NCBI RefSeq assembly: GCF_021432765.1
Contig: NZ_CP058908.1
Coordinates: 1,318,001-1,382,000, forward strand
Length of the DNA stretch: 64,000 nt
Direction: 5' to 3'
Origin: Pseudomonas phenolilytica
Lineage (GTDB): Bacteria; Pseudomonadota; Gammaproteobacteria; Pseudomonadales; Pseudomonadaceae
The translations under genes were made by a program, and so were the position numbers. This document shows positions 1-10,998 of the stretch, one piece after another. Position 1 is the stretch's first letter; each line of letters begins with the position of its first letter. The notes beneath the pieces were generated by a model. That model was not told the DNA's origin. It saw only the letters and a program-made list of their open reading frames with translations, and did not search any database.

Positions 1-67
1 CGCATTCGGTGTGGGTGTCGGGTCGGTCGGCGGGCGCCGATTGTAGCGGCGATCGGCGCGCGCAAGG

Positions 68-96
68 CACAACGCCCGTCGTCGACGGGCGTTGTG
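68..96 (-). terminator. Hairpin downstream of the TRAP permease genes
   Basis: A perfect 13-bp inverted repeat with a 3-nt loop lies just past the stop of the minus-strand dctM gene. No clear U-tract follows on either strand, so it is a terminator-like or 3'-end-stabilising hairpin, not a textbook intrinsic terminator. Bases 1-67 show no gene. Confidence 0.5.
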
Positions 97-102
97 GGGG
101 GG

Positions 103-1471
<1,369 letters not shown>

Positions 1472-1479
<8 letters not shown>

Positions 1480-2020
1480 GCTGCACCTCCTCGTCCTGCG
1501 GCAGGCGGCCGGCGAGGCGGTAACCGAGCTTGATCAGATCAGCGACGGCTTGCAGCGCGAGGCTGATGACCATCACCAGGATGATGCTCTTCTGCAGGTA
1601 GACGAACTTCAGGCCGCCGGATTCGTTGGAACCTTCATGCGTGGCCCAGGAGTTGGCGACGTAATCCCAGCTGTTCCAGGCCAGGAACAGGCAGACCGGG
1701 ATCAGGAACAGCACGTGGCCGAGGCCATCGACGATGCCTTGCCGGCGGGAGACCAGCTTCTGGTAGAAGATGTCGACGCGGACGTGGCCATTGCGCTGCA
1801 GGGTCCAGGCGGCGGCGCCCATGAAGACCAGCGCATGGGCGTACATGACCGCTTCCTGCAGGGCGATGGCGCCGATGCCGAAGCCATAGCGCAGCACCAC
1901 GACGATCGCGGTACCGGCAACGAGGAAGAGCGTGAACCAGGCACACAGCTGGCCGAAACGCCGATTCAGCGAATCGATGAAGCCAGCCACGCGCAGTAGC
2001 GGCGGGGCGTCATGGGACAT
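1472..2020 (-). CDS. dctQ: TRAP transporter small permease (DctQ family)
   Basis: This is the small four-helix membrane subunit of the same TRAP transporter. The preferred start at 2020 gives 182 residues beginning MSHDAPP and is preceded by an AAGGA ribosome-binding site. The frame stays open for 46 more codons upstream, but that stretch reads as ordinary intergenic sequence and has no RBS. Four hydrophobic segments are visible, with the usual HVRVD motif after the second. It comes first in the two-gene minus-strand operon and its end overlaps dctM by 8 nt. The matching binding-protein gene is divergent, which is an uncommon TRAP layout. Confidence 0.9.
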
Positions 2021-2273
2021 TGGTGAGTCCTTCTTGTGGGGTCGCAAGGAATGTTGCGCAGAAGGATTCTTGCAGTAGTGGCGCTTTGCAGCAATCGGCA
2101 TACGACTTTTAGCGGGATGGACTAGGCTTGAGCCGCAGATATCGCTAGTTTTCTTCACCTTGCTTGCACGGTTGCCGGTCCTGGCGCCGGGGCGTTGCCC
2201 GGCGCGGTTCTGCCTGGTCGGTCGTGTTCAGCCAAGTCGTTGTGCAAATAAGACAAACAACAAGGAGCACCAC
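2021..2273. promoter_or_regulatory. Divergent control region between dctQM and dctP
   Basis: These 253 bases must hold the promoters for both halves of the TRAP system. An 8-bp perfect inverted repeat with a 6-nt loop (2184-2205) sits about 70 nt upstream of the dctP start and could be an operator or a leader hairpin. I searched both strands for a GG-N10-GC sigma-54 element and found none with acceptable flanks. No convincing -35/-10 pair stands out. Confidence 0.45.
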
Positions 2274-3377
2274 ATGAAACGTCGTGACATTCTCGCCGCC
2301 GCGGGCGTCGGCCTGGCCGCCACCGCTCTGGCCGGCTGCAATGACAAGAGCGAAAAGACCGCAACCGCCGGCGCCCCCGCCGCCGAGCAGCAGACCTTCA
2401 ACTGGAAGATGGTCACCTCCTGGCCGAAGAACTTCCCCGGCGTCGGCGTCGGTGCCGAGCGCTTTGCCACGCTGGTCAACGAGATGAGCGGCGGCCGGCT
2501 GAAGGTCAAGGTCTATGCGGCGGGCGAACTGGTTCCCGCGCTGGAAGTGTTCGACGCGGTCTCGCGCGGCACCGCCGAGATGGGGCACGGCGCGCCTTAC
2601 TACTGGAAGGGCAAGGTGCCGGCCGCGCAGTTCTTCTGCGCCCTGCCGTTCGGCCCGAACGCGCAGGAAATGAATGCCTGGCTGCACCGTGGCGGCGGCA
2701 TGCAGCTGTGGGAGGAGGTGTACAAGCCGTTCGGCGTGCTGCCGATGGCCTGCGGCGCCACCGGCGTGCAGACCGCCGGCTGGTTCAACAAGGAAATCAA
2801 CTCGGTCGAGGATTTCCAGGGCCTGAAGATGCGTACGCCGGGTCTGGGCGGCGAAGTGCTGACCAAGATGGGCGGCACCGTGGTCAACATGCCGGCCGGC
2901 GAGATCTTCACCGCGCTGCAGACCGGCGCGATCGACGCCACCGAGTGGATCGGTCCGTACAACGACCTGGCCCTCGGCCTGCACAAGGCGTCCAAGTACT
3001 ACTACACGCCGGGCTGGCAGGAGCCGAACGTCACCTTCGAGCTGGACGTCAATCTCAAGGCCTGGGAAACCCTGCCGGATGACCTGAAGGCCATCGTTCG
3101 CTCCGCCGCGCGCGACGTCAACGGCGACATGCTCGATGACTACAACGCCAAGAACATGGAGGCGCTGGAGCAGCTGCGCGAGCAGGGCGTGGAAGTGCGT
3201 CGGTTACCCGACGAGGTGCTGGCGCGGCTCAAGGAAGTCGCGGCCGAAGTGGTCGATGCGTCCGCGGCGGCCGATCCGGCGGCGAGCAAGGTCTGGGAGC
3301 AGCAGCGTGCCTATCTCAAGCGGCTGTACGCCTACGCCGAGCTGAACGAGAAGGACATCTACAACATCCGTGGCTGA
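2274..3377 (+). CDS. dctP: TRAP transporter substrate-binding protein (DctP family, TakP/FcbT-like)
   Basis: This periplasmic binding protein captures the substrate and delivers it to DctQM. The start at 2274 (367 residues) is chosen because a GGAG ribosome-binding site precedes it and an export signal begins there: an RR pair at residues 3-4, a hydrophobic stretch, and a lipobox-like LAGC near residue 22. That combination suggests a membrane-anchored lipoprotein, possibly Tat-exported. The mature part carries the TSWPKNFPG opening and the KMRTPG motif, whose arginine normally pairs with the substrate carboxylate, plus WIGPYND near residue 225. These are hallmarks of the 2-oxoacid/mannitol/chloroaromatic branch. 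It is divergent from dctQM and followed by a strong terminator. Confidence 0.92.
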   Translation: MKRRDILAAAGVGLAATALAGCNDKSEKTATAGAPAAEQQTFNWKMVTSWPKNFPGVGVGAERFATLVNEMSGGRLKVKVYAAGELVPALEVFDAVSRGTAEMGHGAPYYWKGKVPAAQFFCALPFGPNAQEMNAWLHRGGGMQLWEEVYKPFGVLPMACGATGVQTAGWFNKEINSVEDFQGLKMRTPGLGGEVLTKMGGTVVNMPAGEIFTALQTGAIDATEWIGPYNDLALGLHKASKYYYTPGWQEPNVTFELDVNLKAWETLPDDLKAIVRSAARDVNGDMLDDYNAKNMEALEQLREQGVEVRRLPDEVLARLKEVAAEVVDASAAADPAASKVWEQQRAYLKRLYAYAELNEKDIYNIRG

Positions 3378-3388
3378 TCGCCGACCGC

Positions 3389-3426
3389 AACGAAAACGCC
3401 ACGGCCTGCGCCGTGGCGTTTTCGTT
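3389..3426. terminator. Bidirectional intrinsic terminator between dctP and osmC
   Basis: A 17-bp perfect inverted repeat with a 4-nt loop is rich in A on the left arm and T on the right arm. It can therefore stop transcription of dctP (plus) and of the convergent osmC gene (minus). Confidence 0.93.
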
Positions 3427-3451
3427 TGCGCACAACCGGGACCGCTGCGCG

Positions 3452-3877
3452 TCAGCCGAGCAGGCTGGCGTTCAGGCTGATGCGCGCGTTGAGCACCTTG
3501 GAGACCGGGCAGCCCTGCTTGGCCTGCTCGGCGATCTGCTGGAACTGCGCGTCGCTGGCCCCGGGAATCTTCGCCTTCAGCGTCAGGTCGACGGCGGTGA
3601 TGCTGAAGCCATCGCCATCCTTGTCCAGCGTTACCTCGGCGTGGGTCTCGATACGCTCGGCGGTGAGCCCGGCCTGGCCGAGCATCAACGACAGCGCCAT
3701 CGAGAAGCAGCCGGCATGCGCGGCGCCGATCAGCTCCTCCGGATTGGTGCCCGGGGCGTCCTCGAAGCGGGTGTTAAAGCCATAGGGGTTGTCCTTCAGC
3801 GCGCCGCTCTGGGTGCTGATGGTGCCCTTGCCGTCCTTCAGGCCGCCTTGCCAGACGGCCGATGCGCTCTTCTTCAC
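3452..3877 (-). CDS. osmC: OsmC-family peroxiredoxin
   Basis: This is a cytoplasmic thiol peroxidase that reduces organic hydroperoxides. The two catalytic cysteines are visible in AAHAGCF (about residue 57) and in GCPVSK (about residue 123), and the length of 141 residues is normal. The start is a GTG at 3877: an AGGAGG ribosome-binding site lies 7 nt upstream of it. The TTG two codons earlier is only 1 nt from that site, too close to be used. The GTG start also gives the MKKSASAVWQGG opening typical of OsmC. The gene is probably monocistronic or paired with the DUF2388 gene upstream on the same strand. Confidence 0.92.
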   Translation of the reverse strand: MKKSASAVWQGGLKDGKGTISTQSGALKDNPYGFNTRFEDAPGTNPEELIGAAHAGCFSMALSLMLGQAGLTAERIETHAEVTLDKDGDGFSITAVDLTLKAKIPGASDAQFQQIAEQAKQGCPVSKVLNARISLNASLLG

Positions 3878-3939
3878 GTGCAATCCTCCTGCGAGGGGTG
3901 GATGAAAATGCGGGCGCCGGGCAACGGGCGCCGGGCGGC

Positions 3940-4248
3940 TCAGCGGGTCGGCTCGGCGGCGAGAATCGCACTCGCCAGCTCCATGTCGCTGGCCTGCAAC
4001 TGTGGCTGCTCGGCGCGCAGCTGGCGCAGCAGCGCTTCCAGATGCGGGCCGCGGATGGCGCCATCGCTGGCGACGAAGCTGCTGGCATCCTCGCGCGCCG
4101 GCAGGACCAGCTTGTTGTCCTTGAAGGTCAGGTAGGTGGAGGCGGTTGTCGCGCCCGAGGACAGCAGGTCGCGGACCAGACCGTCAGCCAGGGCGTTGCC
4201 GAAGGGCAGTGCGGCGAACGCCAGTATCGCCAGTGTTGTATGTCGCAT
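3940..4248 (-). CDS. DUF2388 family exported small protein
   Basis: This 102-residue secreted or periplasmic protein has unknown function. The ATG at 4248 has a GGAGG site 8 nt upstream and is preferred over the in-frame GTG at 4257. A signal peptide ends near ALADG (about residue 22). The mature part has the conserved pattern of this Pseudomonas family: a small polar segment, then DNKLVLPAREDASSFVAS-like and IRGPHLEAL-like stretches, then an ASDMELASAILA tail. Members often occur as short paralogues scattered in Pseudomonas genomes. No function can be assigned from the sequence. Confidence 0.78.
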   Translation of the reverse strand: MRHTTLAILAFAALPFGNALADGLVRDLLSSGATTASTYLTFKDNKLVLPAREDASSFVASDGAIRGPHLEALLRQLRAEQPQLQASDMELASAILAAEPTR

Positions 4249-4316
4249 GATCGACACCTCCGAGTGTGCGTGCTGTTAAGAGTCCGCCCGCACCGGCCGA
4301 GTTCCGCTTCGCTGGC

Positions 4317-7300
4317 CTAGCCGTCGCGCTCGATCAGCTGACGAATGCGCTGGCCGAGGGCATCGATGCTGAACGGCTTGGCCAGCATGTCCATGCCCGG
4401 CCCGAGGAAGTCGCCGCGCACCGTGGCGTCCGCCGCATAGCCGGTGATGAACAGCACCTTCAGCTGCGGCCGTTGCTGGCGCGCGAGGTCGGCGAGCTGG
4501 CGGCCGTTGAGACCGGGCAGGCCGAAGTCGCTGACCAGCAGATCGATGCGCTGCTCGCTCTGCAGGTAGGGCAGGGCGCTGGCCGCGTCGCAGGCTTCGA
4601 GTGCGGCATAGCCCAGCTCGTGCAGCACTTCGATCACCAGCATGCGTACGGCGGCTTCGTCCTCCACCACCAGCACTGTCTCGCCATGCTGTGCCTGCGG
4701 TACCTCGGCGGGTGCGGGCGTGTTCGCCGATTCTTCCAGCGTGCTGTGGTTGCGCGGCAGGTAGAGGGTGATCCGCGTGCCCTCGCCCGGCGTGCTGTCG
4801 ATGTGCACGTGGCCGCCGGTCTGCTTGGCGAAGCCGTAGACCATCGACAGGCCAAGACCGGTGCCCTGGCCGATGGGCTTGGTGGTGAAGAACGGATCGA
4901 AGGCCTTGGCGATCACCTCCGCGGACATTCCGGCGCCGCTGTCGGCGATGCTGAGCACCACGTAGTCGCCGGGCTCCGGGCCGTTCGGCTGGGCGCTGTC
5001 GATCTGCACGCAGCGGGTGCGCACCTGCAGGTCGCCGCCGCTCGGCATGGCGTCGCGGGCATTGATCACCAGGTTGAGCAGGGCGTTTTCCAGCTGGTGG
5101 GCATCGGTATACGCCAGCCAGGCGTCCGCCTGCAGCTGGGTGTGCAGGCGGATGTGCTCGCCGATGGTGCGCCGCAGCATGTCCTCCATCGATACCACCA
5201 GCTGGTTGACATCCACCGGCTTGGGGTCGAGCGACTGGCGGCGCGCGAAGGCGAGCAGGCGATGGGTCAGCGCCGCGGCGCGGTTGGCGGAGGTCATCGC
5301 GGCGTCGATGTAGCGGTGCAGGTCTGCGCTGCTGCCGTTGTTGACCCGCCGCTGGATCAGATCCAGCGCGCCGAGCACGCCGGTGAGCATGTTGTTGAAG
5401 TCGTGTGCCAGGCCGCCGGTGAGCTGGCCGATGGCTTCCATCTTCTGCGCGTGGCGCAGCGCCTCTTCGGCGCGCTCGCGCTCGGCCATCTCGATATGCA
5501 GGCGGCTGTTGATCGCCGCCAGCTCGCGGGTGCGCTCGGCGACCCGGCGCTCCAGGCTTTCGTTGAGTTCGCGCAGGGCCTCCTCGGCGGCGACCTGGGC
5601 GGTGATGTCGGTATTGGTGCCGAACCACTGGGTGACCTGGCCGAAATCGTCGCGAATCGGCAGCGCGCGGGAGAGGAACCAGCGGTAGATGCCGTCCTTG
5701 CCGCGTAGCGGGAAGGTCTCCTCCCAGACCGAGCCGATGGCGAACGCGCGCCTGAGCGAGGCGCTGACCCGCTCGTGGTGGTCGGGGTGGTTGACCGCGC
5801 GCCAGCCGAGCGCGCGCATTGCCTCGAAGGTGGTGCCGGTGTAGTCGTACCAGCGCTTGTTGTACCAGTAGATGCGCCCGCTCGGGTCGGCCATCCAGGC
5901 GAACTGGCTGATGTTGTCGGCCAGCGTGCGGAACTGTTCCTCGCTCTCGCGCAGCGCCCGCTCGGCGCGCATGCGTTCGTCGGCGTTCCAGGCACGGTCG
6001 GCGACCTCGCGGATGAACGAGATGTCGTCGTCGAGCCAGATGCGCGGCTCGCCATGCAGCAACATCAGCGCGGCGGCCAGCTGGCCCTGCTCGAACAGCG
6101 GCACGCAGACCAGACTGCGGATCTGCCGTTCGCTGTACAGGTCGGTCTGGGCGACGGTGCGCGCGTCGTGCAGCACATCGTCGATCACCACCAGATCATT
6201 GTTCTGCAGGTCGTAGTAGAGGTCGCCGAAGTCGGGAAAATGCACCCGCTCACTGCTGTCGCGCGAGGCACCGTCGCTCCAGTAGCGCTCGATGGTGGCG
6301 TAGAGGCTGCCGGGCTCGATGCTGGCGAACAGCACCCGTGCCACGCCCAGCGTGCCGCCGATGACGCTGACCGCGGCGTGGGCGATGGTCTGGCTGTCGT
6401 GCTGCTCGCGCAGCAGGTCGCCCAGCTCGATCAGCGCGGTCTGGCGCTGTTCGGCCAGGCGGCGTTCGCTGATCTGCTGTTCGAGCAGTGCGTTCATGCG
6501 CAGCATGTGCTCGGCGGCATTGCGCTCGGCGGTGATGTCGCGCGCGGTGCCGAGAATCCGCACTTCGCCGTTGGCATCCAGCACTCGGCGGCCGCGGTTG
6601 GTCAGCCAGCGAAACTGCGCGGTCCGGGTGTCCAGCACGCGGTAGTCGAGCTGGAATTCGCCGCCGTCCTTGCCTTGCAGCGCGCGACCGAGGGCGGCCA
6701 GCAGCTCGGCGCGATCATCCGGGTGCACGCGCGCCAGCACCTCGTCGACACGCGGCGCCGGCTGCTCCGGCGACAGCCCGGCCAGCGCCTTGAGCTGGGC
6801 ATCCCAGTGCATGCTGTGATGGGTGTCGTTGTATTCCCAGACGCCGATCGAGGCGATTTCGTTGGCCAGGCTGACGCGCTGTTCCGCTTCGCGCAGCGCG
6901 CGGTTGGCGCTGGCGCGCTGGCTGGCATTGCGGATGCGGTCGACCACTTCGCGCACCAGCGCGACATCGGCCTGGTTCCAGTGACGCGGCAGCCGGCTGG
7001 CGAACAGCAGGAACAGCCGGTTGGGCTGCTGCGCGGAAATCGGCAGCGGAGCGAACAGCAGGCTCTGGCTGGCCAGGCTGGCGTGCAGTTGCCGCGGCTG
7101 CGAGTCGTCGGCGGCGTCGAGCAGGTTTTCCAGCACCAGGATGCTGCCCTGCGCCAGGTGCTGGGCCAGCACCTCGGCGCTGCTGCCGAGCGGGTGTCGA
7201 CCCAGCCGGTCGGGGCTGTTCGCGGCACGCCATTGGCGGCTGACCACCAGCGTGGTGGCATCCTCCAGATGGCCGTAGGCGATGCAGTCGGTGCGCGTCA

Positions 7301-9098
7301 GCCGGCCGAGGCGTTCATCCAGCACGCAGCCGATGTCGACCTGCGTGTCGTCTTCCTGCAGCCGGTCGCTGATCTCCAGCAGGAAGGCCTGCAGCGCGTC
7401 GCCGTGGGTGCGCTCGCTGATGTCGGTGAAGGTGCAGATCGCGCCTTGCAGCTCGCCGTCGCGGTAGATCGGCGCGACCCGGTAGGCCACCGGCAGGCTG
7501 CTGCCGTCCTGGCGGAAGAACAGCTCGTAATCGACCTCGCGCGGCTCGCCGGTGACGGCGGTGTGCTGGATCGGACAGTCGTGCACCGGGTAGTCGCTGC
7601 CGTCCGGATGGCTGTGATGGATGATCCGGTGCAGGTGGCGCCCGAGCACCTGGTCGCGGCTTTCGAAGCCGAGCAGGGTGAGGAACGCCTGGTTACACAG
7701 GGTCACGGCGCCGCTGCGGTCGATGGAATAGAAGCCTTCGCTGGCCGAGTCGAGCAGCAGGCGGGTGAAGGCTTCGCTTTCCAGCTGCTGCGCCTGGGCG
7801 CGGCGCCGGTTGTCAATATCGTGGGCGACGCAGAGCCAGTGCTGCACCGCGCCGGCGCTGTCATAGACCGGCGCGGCGCTCAGCTGGAACCAGCGCGTGC
7901 TGGCATCGGCGGCGATCAGCGGCAGGTCGAGGCTGAACGGCAGCCGGCCCTGTACTGCCTGTCGCCACTGCTGCGCCAGCGTCGTGCGTTCCGCCTCGGC
8001 TACCGCCGCGAGCCAGCCGTCGCCGCGCGAGGCATCCTCGTCGAGCCCGGTGAAGTCGCTCCAGTAGCTGTTGCAGAACGTCAGCGCGCCATCCGCGTCG
8101 CACTGCCAGACCACCTGCGGACTGAGGTTGACCAGCGTGCGGTAACGCTCCTCGGCGGCGCGGGTGGCGGCCTGCTCGGCCTGCAGTGCGGTGAGGTCGC
8201 GCATGATCTTGATGAAGCCGTGCGGTTGCGATCCTTCCCGCAGTACGGTGAGCGTGCCGCTGCCCCAGAAGCGGCTACCGTCGCGTCGGCGATACCAGCG
8301 CTGGTGCACAGCGGAGCCTTGCGCCAGCGCATCCTGCAGCGCCTGGCGGGTTACGTCCTGACTGTTCTGCTCGGCGAGCAGTTCGCTGAAGCAATGGCCG
8401 AGCATCTGTTCGGCGTCCCAGTGAAGGATGCGATGGGCGCCCTCGTTCCAGCTGGTGATGCGGCCTTGCAGGTCCAGCGTGATGACCGCGTGGTCGATCA
8501 CGCTGTCGATGATGTGGCGGTCGCGCAGCAGCTCCAGCTGCGCCATCGCCTGGCGGCCCAGCGACTGCAGGCGTCGCCCGGCGTCCGCGTCGAGCACGCG
8601 CGGCTCGCGGTCTAGCACGCACAGCGTGCCCAGCGGCAGGCCGTCGGCGGTGCGCAGGACGGCCGCCGCGTAGGAGGCGGCCGGTGTGCCGTCGGCCAGG
8701 TGTGGCAGCTCGACGCCGTCCGGCAGGCAGTCGGCCTGCAGGAACGCCAGCGATTCGGCATGCTCGATGGCCCAGGCGCTCGCCGTTCCGTTACGTGGCA
8801 CGGTCGTGCGGTCGGCGCCGAGGGCCGTCGGGCAATGCTGCTGCTCGGCGGTGATCAGGTGCAGCGCAGCCGCCGGTGCCGCGCAAAGCTCGGCGGCGAG
8901 CGCGAGCAGATCGTGAAAGTCCGCGTCGCACAGGCTGCCCGGCACGAAGTAACGCGCCAGTGCGGTCAGGCGCTGGGATTCGGTCCATTCCCTGGCGTGC
9001 GTGCTGTGATCGGTGTTCAAGAAGTGTTCTGCTCGGCTGTCCATGGCGCTGAGCCAGCCATCGGTTGGCCGGACGGTAGATCGGTCCGCATGGGCCAC
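4317..9098 (-). CDS. Large cytoplasmic multi-PAS/GAF hybrid histidine kinase
   Basis: This 1593-residue sensor kinase has no membrane segment or signal peptide, so it senses intracellular cues. Approximate order: GAF (40-185), PAS (195-315), PAS (320-440), PAS (445-570), a GAF-like segment (575-735), PAS (740-865), GAF (890-1060), PAS (1070-1190), a coiled coil, HisKA with phospho-acceptor H1232 in a [10 protein letters not shown] motif, HATPase (1355-1470, DSGAGM and GTGLGLS visible) and a C-terminal receiver with acceptor D1524. The H-box is of the [11 protein letters not shown] subclass often found in PAS kinases of this type. The start is uncertain: ATG at 9098 has a distant GAGGG, and ATG at 9044 has no clear site. 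No response regulator gene is adjacent, so it is an orphan. Upstream on the same strand lies the ldtD-like gene, 86 nt away. Confidence 0.9.
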   Translation of the reverse strand: MAHADRSTVRPTDGWLSAMDSRAEHFLNTDHSTHAREWTESQRLTALARYFVPGSLCDADFHDLLALAAELCAAPAAALHLITAEQQHCPTALGADRTTVPRNGTASAWAIEHAESLAFLQADCLPDGVELPHLADGTPAASYAAAVLRTADGLPLGTLCVLDREPRVLDADAGRRLQSLGRQAMAQLELLRDRHIIDSVIDHAVITLDLQGRITSWNEGAHRILHWDAEQMLGHCFSELLAEQNSQDVTRQALQDALAQGSAVHQRWYRRRDGSRFWGSGTLTVLREGSQPHGFIKIMRDLTALQAEQAATRAAEERYRTLVNLSPQVVWQCDADGALTFCNSYWSDFTGLDEDASRGDGWLAAVAEAERTTLAQQWRQAVQGRLPFSLDLPLIAADASTRWFQLSAAPVYDSAGAVQHWLCVAHDIDNRRRAQAQQLESEAFTRLLLDSASEGFYSIDRSGAVTLCNQAFLTLLGFESRDQVLGRHLHRIIHHSHPDGSDYPVHDCPIQHTAVTGEPREVDYELFFRQDGSSLPVAYRVAPIYRDGELQGAICTFTDISERTHGDALQAFLLEISDRLQEDDTQVDIGCVLDERLGRLTRTDCIAYGHLEDATTLVVSRQWRAANSPDRLGRHPLGSSAEVLAQHLAQGSILVLENLLDAADDSQPRQLHASLASQSLLFAPLPISAQQPNRLFLLFASRLPRHWNQADVALVREVVDRIRNASQRASANRALREAEQRVSLANEIASIGVWEYNDTHHSMHWDAQLKALAGLSPEQPAPRVDEVLARVHPDDRAELLAALGRALQGKDGGEFQLDYRVLDTRTAQFRWLTNRGRRVLDANGEVRILGTARDITAERNAAEHMLRMNALLEQQISERRLAEQRQTALIELGDLLREQHDSQTIAHAAVSVIGGTLGVARVLFASIEPGSLYATIERYWSDGASRDSSERVHFPDFGDLYYDLQNNDLVVIDDVLHDARTVAQTDLYSERQIRSLVCVPLFEQGQLAAALMLLHGEPRIWLDDDISFIREVADRAWNADERMRAERALRESEEQFRTLADNISQFAWMADPSGRIYWYNKRWYDYTGTTFEAMRALGWRAVNHPDHHERVSASLRRAFAIGSVWEETFPLRGKDGIYRWFLSRALPIRDDFGQVTQWFGTNTDITAQVAAEEALRELNESLERRVAERTRELAAINSRLHIEMAERERAEEALRHAQKMEAIGQLTGGLAHDFNNMLTGVLGALDLIQRRVNNGSSADLHRYIDAAMTSANRAAALTHRLLAFARRQSLDPKPVDVNQLVVSMEDMLRRTIGEHIRLHTQLQADAWLAYTDAHQLENALLNLVINARDAMPSGGDLQVRTRCVQIDSAQPNGPEPGDYVVLSIADSGAGMSAEVIAKAFDPFFTTKPIGQGTGLGLSMVYGFAKQTGGHVHIDSTPGEGTRITLYLPRNHSTLEESANTPAPAEVPQAQHGETVLVVEDEAAVRMLVIEVLHELGYAALEACDAASALPYLQSEQRIDLLVSDFGLPGLNGRQLADLARQQRPQLKVLFITGYAADATVRGDFLGPGMDMLAKPFSIDALGQRIRQLIERDG

Positions 9099-9184
9099 GC
9101 AGCCCTCGCGGCAGTCAGCAAGAGACTAGCGCGCGAGTGCTTTGGTTCAAGCGCGGCCGGCAAAAGCCGCCGGCGGACGCCCGT

Positions 9185-10783
9185 TCAATCGCGCTGGGCG
9201 CGGTTCAGTGCGGCCAGCAGGGCGGCGTCCTGGCGGTAGATATCCGGGCGGTACTGCGGCTCGCCCTGTTCGTCCGCCTCGGCCGTCCAGTACGCCATGA
9301 GGATCGGTATCGGTCGCGCCAGCCGATACTCGTGGGTGACGCCGGTTTCCAGCAGGCGCGCGACTTCGGCGCGTTCGCGGTCGTCGAGCAGCAGGTCGAC
9401 GACCTGCAACGCGCCCTCGACGCGCACGCAGCCCGAGCTGGTGGTGCGCGCCGCCTGGGTGAACAGGCGCTGGCTGGGCGTGTCGTGCAGGTACACCGAG
9501 AAGGGGTTGGCGAAGCGGATCGCCACCCGACCGAGCGGATTTTCCGGCCCGGCGTCCTGGCGCAGGTAGATGCCGTGCGGACTGCTCCAGTCGACGTGCT
9601 GCGGATCGAGGCGGTTACCCTGGGCGTCGAGCACGCGCAGGCGGCTGCGCTCCAGGTAGCCGAGGTCTTCGCGGATCAGCGGCAGCTTGTCCTCGCGCAG
9701 GATGGTCGGCGGCACGGTCCAGGTCGGATTCAGCGTCAGCCGGGTAACCGTGGACTTGAGCGGCGGCGTGCGTCGCCCCTCGCGGCCGACCTGGGTGCGC
9801 GTCTGCCATTGCACCTCGCATTCCTCGAGCAGGATCAGCCGGGCGCCGGCGATATCCACCAGCAGCGAGCGCGGCTCGATTTCGCGGGCGATCCAGCGCA
9901 GGCGCTCGAGGTTGATGCGCAGCTGATCCAGGCGGCTGGCAGGGCTGACGTTGAGCGCCGCCAGCGTGCCGCGACCGACCAGCCCGTCGGGCTCCAGCCC
10001 GTGCTGGCGCTGGAATGCCTCGACCGCAGCGACCAGCACCGGGTCGTAGCGCCGGCTCTCGTCGCCGACCAGGCCCAGCCCGGCGTGGCCGAGCAGGCGC
10101 TCGCGCAGCAACGGCACGCGGGCGTCGAGCATCTGCGGGCGCAGCGTCGGCCCGGCGGGGACCGTCGGCCACTGCGGCAGCGGCTGTCTGCGCAGGCGCG
10201 CATAGGCGGCGCGCAGGGCAAGGTATTGCGGCATATCCGGGCGCGCCCGGGCGAAGGCATCGGCCAGGTCGTTCAGCCCGCTGCTGGCGAGTTCCAGCGC
10301 GGCCTGGCGATCGTCCTCGAGCGGCCAGTCAGGGCTGCGCCACAGCGGTTCGATCTGCTCGCGCGGCAGGCGGCCGTGGGCCAGGTCGTGCAGGGCGCTG
10401 AGGTAGGCGTGGCTGGCCAGCAGATCGCTGCAGATCCGGTGCTGCGGCGCGGCGCTGGCGCTATGGGTCAGTTGGCGGATGCGTTCGAGGTGGTAGCTGG
10501 TCGGGGCCAGGCCGTCGTCGGCCAGCTGTTCGAGCTGCCGCAGCAGGCCATCGATCTGCCGGTAGGAGCGCCACACCGGCGCAAAATCCTGCCGCGCGTA
10601 GAACCCTTGCAGACGCTCGCGGGCGGCCGGTTGCAGCGGCGGGAGATAACCACTGCAGTACGCCGGCAGCTGTTCGAGGGCCGTGCGCAGCGGGCCGACA
10701 GGCTCGCCAGCCGGCGCGGCGAGGGCCGCCAGCGGCAGCAGCAACAGTCCGGCAGCCAGACGAAATGCGTGTTTTTTGTACAA
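9185..10783 (-). CDS. ldtD: L,D-transpeptidase of the LdtD/YcbB type
   Basis: This is a periplasmic enzyme that makes 3-3 cross-links in peptidoglycan or attaches proteins to it. A TTG start at 10783 is preferred because a GGGGAG site lies exactly 7 nt upstream and the product (532 residues) then opens with a clean signal peptide ending near ALAAP. The frame stays open for 15 codons upstream without an RBS. Order: an N-terminal scaffold domain, a peptidoglycan-binding motif (VEAFQRQHGLEPDG, about 260-285), then the YkuD catalytic domain with HGIYL and the nucleophile C452 in SSGCVRVE, the exact signature of the YcbB branch. It is transcribed divergently from a second, unrelated L,D-transpeptidase. 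Confidence 0.93.
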   Translation of the reverse strand: MYKKHAFRLAAGLLLLPLAALAAPAGEPVGPLRTALEQLPAYCSGYLPPLQPAARERLQGFYARQDFAPVWRSYRQIDGLLRQLEQLADDGLAPTSYHLERIRQLTHSASAAPQHRICSDLLASHAYLSALHDLAHGRLPREQIEPLWRSPDWPLEDDRQAALELASSGLNDLADAFARARPDMPQYLALRAAYARLRRQPLPQWPTVPAGPTLRPQMLDARVPLLRERLLGHAGLGLVGDESRRYDPVLVAAVEAFQRQHGLEPDGLVGRGTLAALNVSPASRLDQLRINLERLRWIAREIEPRSLLVDIAGARLILLEECEVQWQTRTQVGREGRRTPPLKSTVTRLTLNPTWTVPPTILREDKLPLIREDLGYLERSRLRVLDAQGNRLDPQHVDWSSPHGIYLRQDAGPENPLGRVAIRFANPFSVYLHDTPSQRLFTQAARTTSSGCVRVEGALQVVDLLLDDRERAEVARLLETGVTHEYRLARPIPILMAYWTAEADEQGEPQYRPDIYRQDAALLAALNRAQRD

Positions 10784-10884
10784 CGTTGCGCTCCCCGTGC
10801 ACCGTTCGACTGCTAGACTGCGCGGCATTCGACCCCAGCCGCGGCGGCGGTGCAGGTCGATCCGATCACTAGAACATACCGTGT

Positions 10885-10941
10885 CGGGCCAGGCTGTTTA
10901 CAGCTTGGCCCGAGTTGTGTCGCTACACTTTGGGGTAGCGA
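10885..10941. promoter_or_regulatory. Two inverted repeats in the divergent transpeptidase control region
   Basis: The 215-base region between the two transpeptidase genes holds a 12-bp hairpin (10885-10912, one G-T pair, 4-nt loop) followed 7 nt later by a 7-bp perfect inverted repeat (10920-10926 with 10935-10941). Neither is followed by a T-run. They could be operators for a shared envelope-stress regulator or leader hairpins; the sequence alone does not decide. Confidence 0.45.
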
Positions 10942-10998
10942 GTATAAGGCGCCGGCCGGACAGGAAGTCGCAAGGTCGTGCCCGATGAGGCTTTCTGT

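Noticed and set aside
2021..2273. A sigma-54 promoter for the TRAP genes, regulated by the nearby DctD
   Set aside because: No GG-N10-GC element with acceptable flanks on either strand; the closest candidates have 9 or 12 nt spacing. No TGTGCG dyads are present.
5775..8615. A 946-codon open frame on the plus strand, antisense to the large hybrid kinase
   Set aside because: High-GC codon bias leaves long open antisense frames. The translation is low-complexity Ala/Arg/Gln/Val-rich with no domain, while the minus strand has intact PAS, GAF and kinase motifs.
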